A DNA stretch of 64,000 nucleotides from an uncultured Gemmiger sp. (GCA_944388145.1 CALXHQ010000006.1:62001-126000), one strand, 5' to 3'; positions 16,646-26,257 are shown, counted from the first letter of the stretch. Program-made: numbers and translations. The notes: generated from the sequence alone by a model not told the origin.

Positions 16646-17692
16646 TCAGGCATCGGTGCGGCGCAGGAGTTCCAGCAGAAGCCCGGCACTTTTGGTCCAG
16701 GAATAGCGCGCCAGCACGCCGGCGGCATCGTGGCCGGGGATCACGTCATCCACGCTGCCGTGGTTGACATCCAGCTCAATGTAGTCGGCGTGGGAGCCGT
16801 AAACCTCCCGCATACAGGGGGTGTCGCTGACAAGAACCCGCGGCGCACCGCAGGCGATGGCCTCCAGCGGCGGGATGCCGAACCCTTCGTAGAAGGTCGG
16901 GAACAAAAACGCCTTGCAGTTTGCCATCAGGGCCTTGGCTTCGCCGTCGGTGACATAGCCCAAGCAGAGCACATTTTTGGGAATGTGCAACCCCTTCTCC
17001 CCTGCCGCAGCGGCCAGGTCGCCCCCGCCGGCGATGGCAAACACCGCACCCGGTTTGTTTTTGGCCGCCTGCAATACCCAGGGGAAGTTTTTGTTTTTGA
17101 GCAGGTTGGACATGGAAAAATAGTATTTGCCTTTTTCCAGCCTTGGCCATTTGGCAAACACCTTTTCGTCCGCCTGAATGCGCTCCATATGCTGCCAGGC
17201 ATTGGGCACCACGGTAACCCGCTGCGGCGCTACACCATAGTATTTTTGCAGCTCACGGCGGGAAAACTGGGAAACCGTGACGATATTTTGGCAGTTTTTT
17301 GCAATGGCGCGGTATTGCAGCCTGTGCCATGCAGCGCTGAGCCGGGCGCGGGGCACGGTGTAGAAGTCCGGCCGGGCACGGTAACAAACATCATGTACCA
17401 CCGCGATGCCGCGGAACCCAAACAGTGGGATCACATTACAGGTGCAAAGCCCCAGCCGCCCGTGCTTTTGCAGATAACGGGGATAGTCCAGTTGTTCCCA
17501 GGCCATGCCGGTATGGCTGCCGGTTTCCACCACGCGGATATTGCGGTACCCTGGCGCCTGCGCACCGGGCGGTGTGGCCAGCTCCACCTCGCCGGGGGTG
17601 ATGATCTTGTCCAGTTCCGCCAGCAATTCCAGCGAATAGCGCTGGATGCCAGACACACGCTGCGCCAGGAAGGCACCGTCCACTGCGTACAT
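16646..17692 (-). CDS. glycosyltransferase family 4 (GT-B fold)
   Basis: A 348-residue retaining glycosyltransferase transferring a nucleotide-activated sugar. The N-terminal acceptor domain includes GIQRYSLELLAEL and FRGIAVVHDVCYR. The C-terminal donor domain has YYFSMSNLLKNKNFPWVLQA, the LPTFYEGFGIPPLEAIACGAP E-x7-E motif and VSDTPCMREVYG. No signal peptide or membrane helix. The ATG at 17692 has AAGAGGAA upstream. It is last in the walJ-rlmH-GH3 string and may make a cell-surface glycan, but donor and acceptor cannot be read from sequence. Confidence 0.88.
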   Translation of the reverse strand: MYAVDGAFLAQRVSGIQRYSLELLAELDKIITPGEVELATPPGAQAPGYRNIRVVETGSHTGMAWEQLDYPRYLQKHGRLGLCTCNVIPLFGFRGIAVVHDVCYRARPDFYTVPRARLSAAWHRLQYRAIAKNCQNIVTVSQFSRRELQKYYGVAPQRVTVVPNAWQHMERIQADEKVFAKWPRLEKGKYYFSMSNLLKNKNFPWVLQAAKNKPGAVFAIAGGGDLAAAAGEKGLHIPKNVLCLGYVTDGEAKALMANCKAFLFPTFYEGFGIPPLEAIACGAPRVLVSDTPCMREVYGSHADYIELDVNHGSVDDVIPGHDAAGVLARYSWTKSAGLLLELLRRTDA

Positions 17693-17743
17693 ACAATTCC
17701 TCTTCTCCTGTTGTGTGATTCCCTTTTGTATGGTTTTCTCCGG

Positions 17744-19021
17744 TCAGATCAGGCCGCGCTTTTCTTTCAGCGACAGCACACGGGCGGCGCTGGCATCAAT
17801 ACGGCTTTCCGCAATTGTGCCGTTCTCCACCGCCGCCACAACCGCGTCAAAGGCTTCGGACAGGCCGTTCGGCATCAAGAGGATATCCACCCCGGCCTGG
17901 ATCGCCAGCACAGCCGCCTCTCCAGCGGAATACTGGTCAGTGATGCCTTCCATCGCCAGCGAATCCGTGACGATAGCGCCGGCATAGTCCAGCTCACCGC
18001 GCAGGCTGCCCACCAATTGCGGGGACAGGGATGCCGGCACATCGTTGCCAGTGACTTCGGGCGCCGCAATGTGTCCCACCATTACAAGATCTGTCCCCGC
18101 CTGAATTCCTGCCTGGAACGGCAGCAGCTCACAGGCCTCCAGCTCTGCCCAGGTCTTGTGGGTGACAGCCAGCGCCTTGTGACTGTCCTCAGCAGTATCG
18201 CCGTGGCCGGGATAGTGCTTGATACAGCAGAGCACATGACGTTCTTCGAAGCCTGCCACTGCGGCGGTAACCATGCGGGAGGCTGTCTGCGGGTTATCGG
18301 AGAAAGCGCGGGTTCCAATGATTGGGTTATCCGGGTTGGTATTCACATCCGCATCGGGGGCAAAGTCCAGGTCGATGCCATAGCTATCCAGGTAGCCGCC
18401 GATCGTCTGGTACATCTGCCGCACAGCATTCTCTCCCTCTGCGGCCACGGCGGTGGCGCTCTCATACCTGGGCAGGTCAAACGCGTTGTGATTTGCCAGG
18501 CGGGCAACGGAACCGCCCTCCTCATCAATGCCGATCAGCAGCGGTGTGTCCATAGAGGCATGCAGTGCGCCGGTGAAATCGTCCAGTTGCTGCGGATCAG
18601 TGATGTTTTTGCCAAACAGCACCACGCCGCCCACCGGGTATTTCGCCAACATAGCGTTCATCTCGTCCGTCAATTCGGTCACACCGGCGGCATTTGCGTC
18701 ATTGATCTGTTCCTGGGTCTGGGCCGGATCCAGTGCATCGGGCCGAACAAAAAACAGCTGTCCGACCTTTTCTTGCAGTGTCATAGCGGCCAAGCGGTCC
18801 AAAACCGCGGACGAAACATTGTCCGACAGTTCCTGGGTCGGCTCGGCCGGCTGGCTGTCCGGTGCCGCCGGTTGAACGGGTTGTACCGCTGGCTCGACCA
18901 CCATTGTGGGCTGCGGGGCCGGGCTGGCCTGGGCATCCGTGCCCGCAGCTGGGGCACAAGCGGTTGAAACCAGTATGCATGCGGCCACGGCGGCCGACAG
19001 AACAGGAAAGGATTTTTGCAT
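17744..19021 (-). CDS. secreted glycoside hydrolase family 3, beta-N-acetylglucosaminidase (NagZ-like) lipoprotein
   Basis: Likely releases terminal N-acetylglucosamine from peptidoglycan fragments or other glycans outside the membrane. The 425-residue protein starts with a hydrophobic signal (MQKSFPVLSAAVAAC) ending at a lipobox-like STAC, then a Pro/Gln/Ala-rich linker to about residue 75. The GH3 domain has LLIGIDEEGGSVARL, FAPDADVNTNPDNPIIGTRAF and the bacterial NagZ motif KHYPGHGDTAEDSH, with the proposed acid/base His. The nucleophile Asp lies in VTDSLAMEGI. The ATG at 19021 follows AAGGAGG; the longer frame from 19069 would destroy the signal peptide. Confidence 0.9.
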   Translation of the reverse strand: MQKSFPVLSAAVAACILVSTACAPAAGTDAQASPAPQPTMVVEPAVQPVQPAAPDSQPAEPTQELSDNVSSAVLDRLAAMTLQEKVGQLFFVRPDALDPAQTQEQINDANAAGVTELTDEMNAMLAKYPVGGVVLFGKNITDPQQLDDFTGALHASMDTPLLIGIDEEGGSVARLANHNAFDLPRYESATAVAAEGENAVRQMYQTIGGYLDSYGIDLDFAPDADVNTNPDNPIIGTRAFSDNPQTASRMVTAAVAGFEERHVLCCIKHYPGHGDTAEDSHKALAVTHKTWAELEACELLPFQAGIQAGTDLVMVGHIAAPEVTGNDVPASLSPQLVGSLRGELDYAGAIVTDSLAMEGITDQYSAGEAAVLAIQAGVDILLMPNGLSEAFDAVVAAVENGTIAESRIDASAARVLSLKEKRGLI

Positions 19022-19065
19022 AGTGGCCTCCTTTTTGTGTGGCAGGAAAGCGGTATGCTGCCGGT

Positions 19066-19551
19066 TCATTTGTGGTATTTCATACCCGCGTTGATGGTAC
19101 AGGCGCGGTAGAGCTGTTCGGTCAGGACCAGACGTGCCATCTGATGGGGCATCGTGATGCGCCCCAGCGAGATTTTACTCTGAGCAGCCTGTTTCACACT
19201 GTGCGCCAGCCCGTGGGAGGAACCGATGACAAAGGCGATGTCCCCTGCCCCGCTCATGGCGCGGCCGGCGATCAGATCGGCCAGCTCCTCGCTGGAGATC
19301 TGCTTGCCCTCCACACAGAGGGCGGCCAGATATTCGCCCTTGCGCAGCGCGCCCAGGACGGCTTTGGACTCCTTTTCCAGGGCCTTCTCCACCTGGGCGG
19401 CGGAGGCATGGCGCTCGTCGATGGCAGCTTCCGGCAGTTCGATGATGCGGAAATTACAGAAAGCCGCCAGCCGCTTCTGGTATTCGGCCACGCCGGCCGC
19501 ATAGAAAGGCATGTTCAGTTTTCCGATGCAGATCAGGTCGATGTTTTGCAT
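19066..19551 (-). CDS. rlmH: 23S rRNA (pseudouridine1915-N3)-methyltransferase RlmH
   Basis: SPOUT-fold enzyme methylating pseudouridine 1915 in helix 69 of 23S rRNA. The 161-residue length is standard. The SAM-binding knot reads FVIGSSHGLAHSV. The C-terminus ISLGRITMPHQMARLVLTEQLYRACTINAGMKYHK is typical. The ATG at 19551 has AAAGGAA upstream. It lies near walJ, as in Bacillus, but an ABC-ATPase relic separates them here. Confidence 0.95.
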   Translation of the reverse strand: MQNIDLICIGKLNMPFYAAGVAEYQKRLAAFCNFRIIELPEAAIDERHASAAQVEKALEKESKAVLGALRKGEYLAALCVEGKQISSEELADLIAGRAMSGAGDIAFVIGSSHGLAHSVKQAAQSKISLGRITMPHQMARLVLTEQLYRACTINAGMKYHK

Positions 19552-19582
19552 GACTGGTTCCTTTGACTGTATGGGGCAGCCG

Positions 19583-19830
19583 CTACTGCAAAAGCTGCCG
19601 GTAGGCGCCGGTGCGCAGCGCGTCGCCCGGCGCGCCGTTTTGCAGGATCAGCAGCTCGTCGTACTGAAGCAGGTGTTCCGGCGTCAAGCCGTGGGTGGTG
19701 ACCAGGATTGTCCTGCCCGGCATCCCCGGCAGTTTGCGCTCCAGCAGGCGGCGGTTGGTCTCGTCCACCGCCGAGAACGGCTCACCCAGAAGCAGCACCG
19801 GGCGGCAGAACCGCCCCCTTCCGGCACGGC
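19583..19830 (-). pseudogene. 3' relic of an ABC-transporter ATP-binding domain
   Basis: Between the walJ stop (19831) and rlmH, the minus frame still reads like the end of an ABC ATPase. It has LSRAGRGRFCRPVLLLGEPFS (signature-to-Walker-B region), then AVDETNRRLLERKL. RTILVTTHGLTPEHLLQYDELLILQNG follows, corresponding to the switch-His region. The Walker B aspartate is Gly (LLLGEP instead of LLLDEP). There is no Walker A, no ribosome site and no start of its own. It looks like the tail of a deleted exporter ATPase. A database search against CydCD-like ATPases would confirm. Confidence 0.6.
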
Positions 19831-20619
19831 TTAAAATTCGATATACGGCGAAATGTCGTTGCGGGCCTGGGCCTGGATCAGCACGTCCCGGCCCGGCTGG
19901 ATACCGGCGGCCAGCAGCACGTTGTAAACGGTGGTCAGGGCCAATTCCGGCGTGTTGTTGGTCTGGCTCAAGTGGCAAAGCGCAAATTTTTTGCAGCCAT
20001 CCTGGATCAGTTCCAGCAGCTCGGCGGCGCAGGCGCGGTTGTCCAGATGGCCGCGGTCACTGGCGATGCGGACTTTCAGGTAATAGGGGTAGGGCCCGCC
20101 CTGCAGACTGAACCGGTCGTAGTTGGCCTCCAGCGCCACCAGGTCGCAGCCGGCCAGGTTCAACTGCACCGCCGGCGTCAGAGTACCCAGGTCGGTGGCG
20201 ATAGCCATGGTTTTTCCGTTCGGGGTCCGGATGCGGTAGCCGCAGCAGGGCACATCGTGGCTGGTGGGAAACGAAGATACCACAAAGCCACCGATTTCCT
20301 CGGTACGACCGTCAATGGCAATGGCCTCAATCGCCGGTGGGATGGTTCCGCGGGAGTCCAGCATCTCCAGCGTGGCGGCGCAGCCGTACACCGGCACGCT
20401 GTAATGCCGCAGGAAGGTATCCAGTCCGCTGACATGGTCGGAATGCTCGTGGGTGATCAGGATCCCCTGGCAGTCGGACACAGCCAGATTCAGCTTGCGC
20501 AGCGCACTGAGCGTTGTGCGGCAGCTTTTGCCCATGTCAATCAGTAGATATTTGTTTTCATGCAGAACCAGCCCGCAGTTGCCGGAAGATCCGGAATAGA
20601 GTGTAGTGAACAGTGCCAT
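19831..20619 (-). CDS. walJ: MBL-fold metallohydrolase WalJ/YycJ
   Basis: A 262-residue metallo-beta-lactamase-fold hydrolase; in Bacillus the homologue belongs to the WalRK locus and links cell division to DNA replication. The metal motif ITHEHSDHVSGL, the conserved start TTLYSGSSGNCGLVL and later SFPTSHDV and IATDLG ligands are present. The ATG at 20619 has only a distant AAGGGG. No walRK genes are in this window, but the walJ-rlmH proximity is a conserved trace of that locus. Confidence 0.9.
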   Translation of the reverse strand: MALFTTLYSGSSGNCGLVLHENKYLLIDMGKSCRTTLSALRKLNLAVSDCQGILITHEHSDHVSGLDTFLRHYSVPVYGCAATLEMLDSRGTIPPAIEAIAIDGRTEEIGGFVVSSFPTSHDVPCCGYRIRTPNGKTMAIATDLGTLTPAVQLNLAGCDLVALEANYDRFSLQGGPYPYYLKVRIASDRGHLDNRACAAELLELIQDGCKKFALCHLSQTNNTPELALTTVYNVLLAAGIQPGRDVLIQAQARNDISPYIEF

Positions 20620-20691
20620 GCGGTGTATGTCATTCCCCTTCTATGTAAAAATCCTGAATGGCCACCGGCCTGGACGCTGGCCGCGGCGCAT

Positions 20692-20715
20692 AAAAAAGGG
20701 CCGCAAATGCGGCCC
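20692..20715 (-). terminator. terminator of murA
   Basis: Short stem GGGCCGCA/TGCGGCCC (20698-20715), followed on the minus strand by six T (20697-20692), 72 bp beyond the murA stop. Confidence 0.85.
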
Positions 20716-20787
20716 ATCGGGTTCTTTCTGCCCGGGCAAAAGTACAGCTGACCTGAAGCAGTTTCCAGTACATCGGAAAACACGCGT

Positions 20788-22071
20788 TCAGATGGCGCGG
20801 GTGATACGGCCCATGGGGATCTCAACGCGACGGATATCAGCGCCAAGGCCCTGCAGCTTTTCCACGATATTCTCATAGCCACGCTCAATGTGGCTGGTTT
20901 CGTCGATCTCGCTGACGCCGTCAGCCGAAAGTGCGGCGACCACCATGGCAGCGCCCGCCCGCAGATCCAGCGCCCGCAGCGGGGCCGGGTGCAGCTGAGG
21001 TACCCCCTCCACCACAGCCACCTGCCCATCCACCTGGATGCAGGCCCCCATACGGATCAGTTCATCCACATAGCGGAAACGATTTTCCCAGATTCCCTCT
21101 GTGATGATAGAAGTACCGTCCGCCACGCTGAGCAGTACCGTCATCAGCGGCTGCATATCCGTGGGGAAACCCGGATGGGGCATCGTTTTGATCTTGAGGG
21201 GTTTCAGGCGGCAATTGCAGCGAATACGCAGCGAATCATCGTACTCATCAATGATGCAGCCAGCGGCGCGCATCTTGGCCGTGATTGGCTCCAGATGCTT
21301 GGGGATGATATTGTGCAGCAGCACATCGCCCCGGGTGATGGCAGCAGCAGCCATATAGCTGCCGGCCTCGATCTGATCGGGTATGATGGAATAGCTGCAC
21401 CCGTGCAGTGCCTTGACACCGCGGATCTTGATAACATCGGTGCCGGCGCCGTGGACATCGGCGCCCATCAGATTCAGGCAGTTGGCCAGGTCCACCACAT
21501 GGGGTTCCCGGGCAACATTTTCCAGAATCGTCTGGCCGTCCGCCAGAACAGCAGCCAGCATGGCGTTCATGGTGGCTCCTACCGAGACAGTATCAAAGAA
21601 AACATGTGCCCCCCGCAGGTGATCCGACTTGACGCGGATCATGCCATATTCCACCGAATCCTCAGCCCCCAGCGCAGTGAAGGCCTTCAGGTGCTGGTCA
21701 ATCGGCCGGGGGCCAAGATTGCAGCCGCCGGGCATGGCCACTTGTGCGGAACCAAACCGGCCCAGCAGCGCGCCCAGGAAATAATAGCTGGCACGCATCT
21801 GGCGGGAAAGTTCATTGGAAACCTCAGTACAAAGAATATGGGTAGTGTCGATCTCATAGGTGCTTTTGCTGATCATGCGGATGTCGGCACCCAGCTCACT
21901 GAGAATTTGAAGCGAAGCCATGACATCGCTGATACAGGGAAGATTTTCAATAACACACTTGCCCGCTGCAAGAATGGTGGCGGGCAAAATAGCAACAGCT
22001 GCGTTTTTGGCACCGCCAATGGTGACCTCGCCAGACAGCGGGTTGCCGCCGCGAATGACAAACTTTTCCAA
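20788..22071 (-). CDS. murA: UDP-N-acetylglucosamine 1-carboxyvinyltransferase
   Basis: First committed step of peptidoglycan synthesis, adding enolpyruvate from PEP to UDP-GlcNAc; the fosfomycin target. The 427-residue protein has GGAKNAAVAILPA near the start and the catalytic-cysteine loop MPGGCNLGPRPIDQH (fosfomycin-sensitive type). It ends with GAAMVVAALSADGVSEI. I use the TTG at 22071 (MEKFVIRGG) after AGGAGAG. The 30-residue upstream extension has no family match. It has its own promoter and terminator, so it is monocistronic. Confidence 0.96.
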   Translation of the reverse strand: MEKFVIRGGNPLSGEVTIGGAKNAAVAILPATILAAGKCVIENLPCISDVMASLQILSELGADIRMISKSTYEIDTTHILCTEVSNELSRQMRASYYFLGALLGRFGSAQVAMPGGCNLGPRPIDQHLKAFTALGAEDSVEYGMIRVKSDHLRGAHVFFDTVSVGATMNAMLAAVLADGQTILENVAREPHVVDLANCLNLMGADVHGAGTDVIKIRGVKALHGCSYSIIPDQIEAGSYMAAAAITRGDVLLHNIIPKHLEPITAKMRAAGCIIDEYDDSLRIRCNCRLKPLKIKTMPHPGFPTDMQPLMTVLLSVADGTSIITEGIWENRFRYVDELIRMGACIQVDGQVAVVEGVPQLHPAPLRALDLRAGAAMVVAALSADGVSEIDETSHIERGYENIVEKLQGLGADIRRVEIPMGRITRAI

Positions 22072-22193
22072 AGTAATGCTTCTCTCCTTTTGCGACAGCC
22101 GGACACGGCCGCGAAAGCGCAGCAGCACTTTCACAAAGATCCCGCGGGGCAGCAATTCCACCCCTTTCAGGACCAGACCGTCTGGTTTGCTGT

Positions 22194-22222
22194 ATTATAC
22201 ACCAAAACGGAAGTTTTGAAAA
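22194..22222 (-). promoter_or_regulatory. sigma-A promoter of murA
   Basis: Minus strand TTTTCA (22222-22217), 17 bp, perfect TATAAT (22199-22194), about 125 bp upstream of the TTG start. Confidence 0.6.
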
Positions 22223-22322
22223 GTACCGCCCTTAGTATTTGCTAAAAATGCATGAAAAATCCCAAGCCGGCCGACCAATATAGAGCTTTTTATCCAGAAC
22301 CGCCCGCCGCTCGGCCCGCCTG

Positions 22323-24197
22323 CTACCTGGTTCGCATATTCGGGAAGAACTGCCGGGCGCTGACCAGGCTGTTATTATAGTACATCTCAAAATGGCAGTG
22401 GCTGCCGAAGGAATAGCCGGTATTGCCCACATAGCCGATGACCTGGCCGGCCTCCACCGCCTGGCCGGTGCTGACGGCAAAGGCGCTCATGTGGCCATAG
22501 AGCGTTTTCCAGCCGTTGCCATGGTCGATAATCACATAATTGCCGTACCCATAGGGGTGGTTATGCCAGCCGGCCACTTCCACCACGCCGCTGTCCGCCG
22601 CAATGATGGGCGTGCCCGTGGGCGCCACAATGTCCGCCCCCTTATGGTCAGCGTTCATCCACCGGCTGACATAGCGGTAATTGGGCACCGGCCAGTACCA
22701 GGTGCCGCTGCCCGTGTGGGCCACCATGCCGCTGGCAAGATGGGTGCCGATGAGCACCTGCTCATTCACGGTGGGCTCAATGACATTGATCTGAACAATG
22801 CTTACATCCATGATGTTGCCGTCGATGTAGGTCACATCGCTGATGACCTCCTGCTGGCCGTTCTGGCCCTCCTGCACCACCACGCGATCGCCGAAATCAT
22901 ATTCGTCGGATTCCATCTCAACTGTCTGATAGGGCACCTGTTCCACCACCGACTGGCGTTGGACCACCTTGACCAGCAGCAGCTCGGCCGAGGGCTTCGA
23001 TACAGTCAGAACGGTACCTGCATCCAGCTTGGTGTCGGCGTCCCCCATATCCGGGTTCAGCGACTGAAGCGCCGCCAGCTCCACGCCCAGCGTCTCGGAA
23101 ATTTCCAGGGCAGTCTGGCCGCCCTCCGGCACCGTGTAGCTGGAGCCTGGCGTCACCTCATTGAGGGTGTTCAGGATGGTATCATAGGGGACTATGGAGG
23201 ACAGGAAATATACGCCGTCCACCAGCTGAATATCATGAACAAATTCGGCCCGGCGGCTGTCGTCGAAGGCATCCTCATAAGGTGCCTTGATGGCCTCCAG
23301 ATAGGCGCGCAGATGGTCCCCCTGATCGGTGACAAAGCGCAGCTCGCCGTCAATATACACAGCAGTCCCATCACCGATCTCATTGCTGGAAGCCCGCATG
23401 ATAGCGTCCGCCACCTCGGTTTCGGTCATCACATTGTCCGAAACTGCCAGCGTGTAGGTGGGGGAAATATCCCACTGGGTACTGCCGGTATCGGCGCCGG
23501 CGGCCTGCATGGCGGCGCGGGCACTGGCGATACGGGACTGAACGTCATCCCGGGCAGAGTCAAACACCTGCTCGCTGGCCACATAGCCCACTGTCTCACC
23601 ATTGACACGCACTTCCAGATGATAGGTCACATCCAGTTGGCTGCGGACCACCCAGATCAGGCAGGCCAGTGCCGCCACCGGCAAAACATAGGCGAACGCA
23701 TTCCACACCAGCGGCAGGTAGAGTTTTGTGCCGCGCTTGAAATACTGCACCTTTTCGGCGCGAATCTGGCGGGCGCTTTCCTCCGGGTACTGATCAGACA
23801 ACTGCCGGATATGCCGTACGCCGGAAGCCAGACGCACAAACGGCTGGAACAGGTCTTCGAGGAAGGTGACCAGGCCGATGCCCAGCGGACGCAGGATCAA
23901 AAACAGAAGGCTCCCCACATGGGAGCAGATCGCCACTGCTGCCCGCAAAAACGCACGGGCCGCACAGATCACGGCATACTCGGCCCAAAAACCCACCATG
24001 TACAGGGCATCCCCCACAACGCCCGCATGGGGCAGACGGTGAAGCAGCTCCTGATAATGGTCACGCCGGGCCTGACGCTTTTGTCGATGGTGCCAGCGCC
24101 GCACAGTCGATTTGACGCGGTGCTCATCCAGCCAACGGGAAAAAACGCTGCGCCGGGGTTGGGCTGTATTCTGTTGTTCATCAGTATGTGGCTTCAA
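22323..24197 (-). CDS. membrane-anchored M23 peptidoglycan endopeptidase with LysM and G5 domains (catalytically intact copy)
   Basis: A 624-residue cell-wall hydrolase, first of two tandem paralogues. Order: basic cytoplasmic N-terminus (1-75), hydrophobic segments around 95-115, a main membrane helix near 170-190 (LPVAALACLIWVV), and a conserved extracellular region. These lead to a LysM-like stretch (EISETLGVELAALQSLNP), a G5 domain (about 430-510) and a C-terminal M23 domain. All zinc/catalytic residues are present: HKGADIVAP, LYGHMS and SHCHFEM. The TTG start at 24197 has AAGGAG eight bases upstream. It probably cleaves peptide stems in peptidoglycan during growth. Confidence 0.9.
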   Translation of the reverse strand: MKPHTDEQQNTAQPRRSVFSRWLDEHRVKSTVRRWHHRQKRQARRDHYQELLHRLPHAGVVGDALYMVGFWAEYAVICAARAFLRAAVAICSHVGSLLFLILRPLGIGLVTFLEDLFQPFVRLASGVRHIRQLSDQYPEESARQIRAEKVQYFKRGTKLYLPLVWNAFAYVLPVAALACLIWVVRSQLDVTYHLEVRVNGETVGYVASEQVFDSARDDVQSRIASARAAMQAAGADTGSTQWDISPTYTLAVSDNVMTETEVADAIMRASSNEIGDGTAVYIDGELRFVTDQGDHLRAYLEAIKAPYEDAFDDSRRAEFVHDIQLVDGVYFLSSIVPYDTILNTLNEVTPGSSYTVPEGGQTALEISETLGVELAALQSLNPDMGDADTKLDAGTVLTVSKPSAELLLVKVVQRQSVVEQVPYQTVEMESDEYDFGDRVVVQEGQNGQQEVISDVTYIDGNIMDVSIVQINVIEPTVNEQVLIGTHLASGMVAHTGSGTWYWPVPNYRYVSRWMNADHKGADIVAPTGTPIIAADSGVVEVAGWHNHPYGYGNYVIIDHGNGWKTLYGHMSAFAVSTGQAVEAGQVIGYVGNTGYSFGSHCHFEMYYNNSLVSARQFFPNMRTR

Positions 24198-24385
24198 TCC
24201 ATGTTCTCCTTAGGGTGTGTCTGGGTCCATCGAAGGTGTTGAGCAGTTTGCCAAAAAGCAGCGGATGCATTTCAAGGTCATGCCGGGCAGAGGCGCCGCA
24301 TTTTCGTTGAATGGTCTCCACCGCCGGGAAATTTCAGGGCAGTTCCCAATATATGCGCGGTAGGGAAAGAGCGACCGCCGGACGG

Positions 24386-26257
24386 TCAGTCATCAATTTC
24401 CGGGAAATAGTCCCGCGGGCTGACCGCCGTACCCTCATAGAACATCTCAAAATGGCAATGGTTGCCAGTGGACAAGCCTGTGCTGCCCACATAACCAATG
24501 GTGTCGCCCGCCGAAACATGCTGCCCCACAGAAACGGCAAACCCGGACATCTGCGCATACAGCGTCTGCCAGCCATTGCCGTGATCGATGACCACATAGT
24601 AGCCATAGGTGGGGTTGTTCTCGGCGGTGATGACAATGCCGGTGTCAGCTGCCACAATCTCAGCACCAAAGCGCGCCTTGATGTCGGCGGCGGGACGGCC
24701 ATTCTCGACCCAGCGGTCTACGCCGGTGTACTCCGGCACGGGCCAGAGGAAGGTACCGGTACCGGCCTGTGCGATCATATTGCTTTCCACATGAGTGCCC
24801 ACCAGGACCTGCTCCGAGACCGGGGGCAGCACCGTGACGATGTTTACAATGGTGATATCCACCGGCTCGCCGTTGATGTAGGTGACATCCTGCACCACTT
24901 CCTGCTGGCCCAGCTGCCCCTCCTGTACCACGACTTTCTCACCGAGAGCGTACTCATCGGAGGGTGTCTCCACCGTATCGTACTGGACATCCTCCAGCAC
25001 CGTCTGGCGGCGTACCACCTCCACCTGGAGCAGTTCTGTCACCGCAGGGGATGTGACCAGTTCCATGCCGGCCGGCAGCAGCTGTTCGGTATCGGTCAGG
25101 CTGGGGTTCAGGTTCTGCAGATCGGCAAAGCTCATTCTCAGTTCGCCGGCCACAGTACCCGCCGTTTGCTCCTCAGACAGAACATAGGTTGTACCGGGGG
25201 TGGTGGCTCCCAGCGTCTGGACAATGCTGTCATAGGGAACAATGGAAGACAGAAAATATACGCCGTCCACCAGCTGAATGTCATGGACGAACTCCACCCG
25301 GATGTCTGAGTCAAAGGCATCCTCGTAGGGAGCTTTGATGGCGTCCAGATAGGCGCGCAGATGGTCCCCCTCGGTGGTAACAAAGCGCAGCTCACCGTCG
25401 ATATAGACCGCGGTGCCATCCCCGATCTCGTTGCTGGAAGCCCGCAGGATCGCGTCGGCCGCCTCCCCTTCCGTCATCACACTGTCTGAAACAGCCAGCG
25501 TATACGTGGGCGAAATATCCCACTGGGCATCATCGGTGGTCACGCCGGAAGCCTCCATCACAGCGCGGGCGCTGGCAATACGGGACTGGACGTCATCACG
25601 GGCAGAGTCAAACACCTGTTCACTGGCCACATAGCCCACCGTTTCGCCGTTGACACGCACTTCCAGATGGTAGGTTCGGCTCATCTGGCCGCGAACCACC
25701 CAGACCAGGCAGACCAGCGCCGCCACTGGCAGTATGTAGGAAAGTGTGTTCCAGACCAGCGGCAGATAGCGCTTGGCGCCGCGCCTGAAATATTGCAGCT
25801 TTTCGGCACGCAGCTGGCGGGTAGTCTCCTCGGGATACTGCTCGGAGATGGCGCGGATGTGCCGCATGCCGGAGGCCAAACGCGCAAACGGCTGGAAAAG
25901 ATCCTCCAGAAAAGTAACCAGACCAATGCCAAGCGGGCGCAGGATCATCAGAATCAGTGAGCCCACAAAGGACAGCACAGCTGCCCCGGCGCGGAGCGCG
26001 GTCCGCCCGGCGGTAATGGCGGCGTACTCGGTCCAGAAGCCCACCATGTACAGGGCCTGACCGATTCCTCCGGCGTGGGGGATCTGCTGCAGCATCTGGC
26101 TGAAACGGTGGCGGCGGGCATCCTTGCGCTGGCGCTTGTGCCAGTGGCGGATAGTTGCCTTGATCTGCCGCTCGTCGCGCCAGACGGAAAAGCCGCCGCG
26201 GCGCCGGGTACGGCGCCCATTGTATTCAGTTGTCGAAGTCCCTCCGTTGGATTTCAC
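24386..26257 (-). CDS. M23-family paralogue with degenerate active site (probable pseudoenzyme)
   Basis: A 623-residue protein with the same architecture as its downstream neighbour. Long identical stretches occur in the extracellular linker (YHLEVRVNGETVGYVASEQ), so the pair arose by duplication. In the M23 domain the first zinc ligand is lost: the intact copy has NADHKGADI, this one ENGRPAADI. The catalytic His is also changed, LYGHMS to LYAQMS. Only the C-terminal HCHFEM is kept. It is therefore unlikely to cut peptidoglycan, and may bind it or regulate its sister as EnvC-type factors do. The GTG at 26257 (AAGGAGAAACTACC upstream) overlaps the end of the pseudouridine synthase gene by 32 bp. 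Confidence 0.85.
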   Translation of the reverse strand: MKSNGGTSTTEYNGRRTRRRGGFSVWRDERQIKATIRHWHKRQRKDARRHRFSQMLQQIPHAGGIGQALYMVGFWTEYAAITAGRTALRAGAAVLSFVGSLILMILRPLGIGLVTFLEDLFQPFARLASGMRHIRAISEQYPEETTRQLRAEKLQYFRRGAKRYLPLVWNTLSYILPVAALVCLVWVVRGQMSRTYHLEVRVNGETVGYVASEQVFDSARDDVQSRIASARAVMEASGVTTDDAQWDISPTYTLAVSDSVMTEGEAADAILRASSNEIGDGTAVYIDGELRFVTTEGDHLRAYLDAIKAPYEDAFDSDIRVEFVHDIQLVDGVYFLSSIVPYDSIVQTLGATTPGTTYVLSEEQTAGTVAGELRMSFADLQNLNPSLTDTEQLLPAGMELVTSPAVTELLQVEVVRRQTVLEDVQYDTVETPSDEYALGEKVVVQEGQLGQQEVVQDVTYINGEPVDITIVNIVTVLPPVSEQVLVGTHVESNMIAQAGTGTFLWPVPEYTGVDRWVENGRPAADIKARFGAEIVAADTGIVITAENNPTYGYYVVIDHGNGWQTLYAQMSGFAVSVGQHVSAGDTIGYVGSTGLSTGNHCHFEMFYEGTAVSPRDYFPEIDD

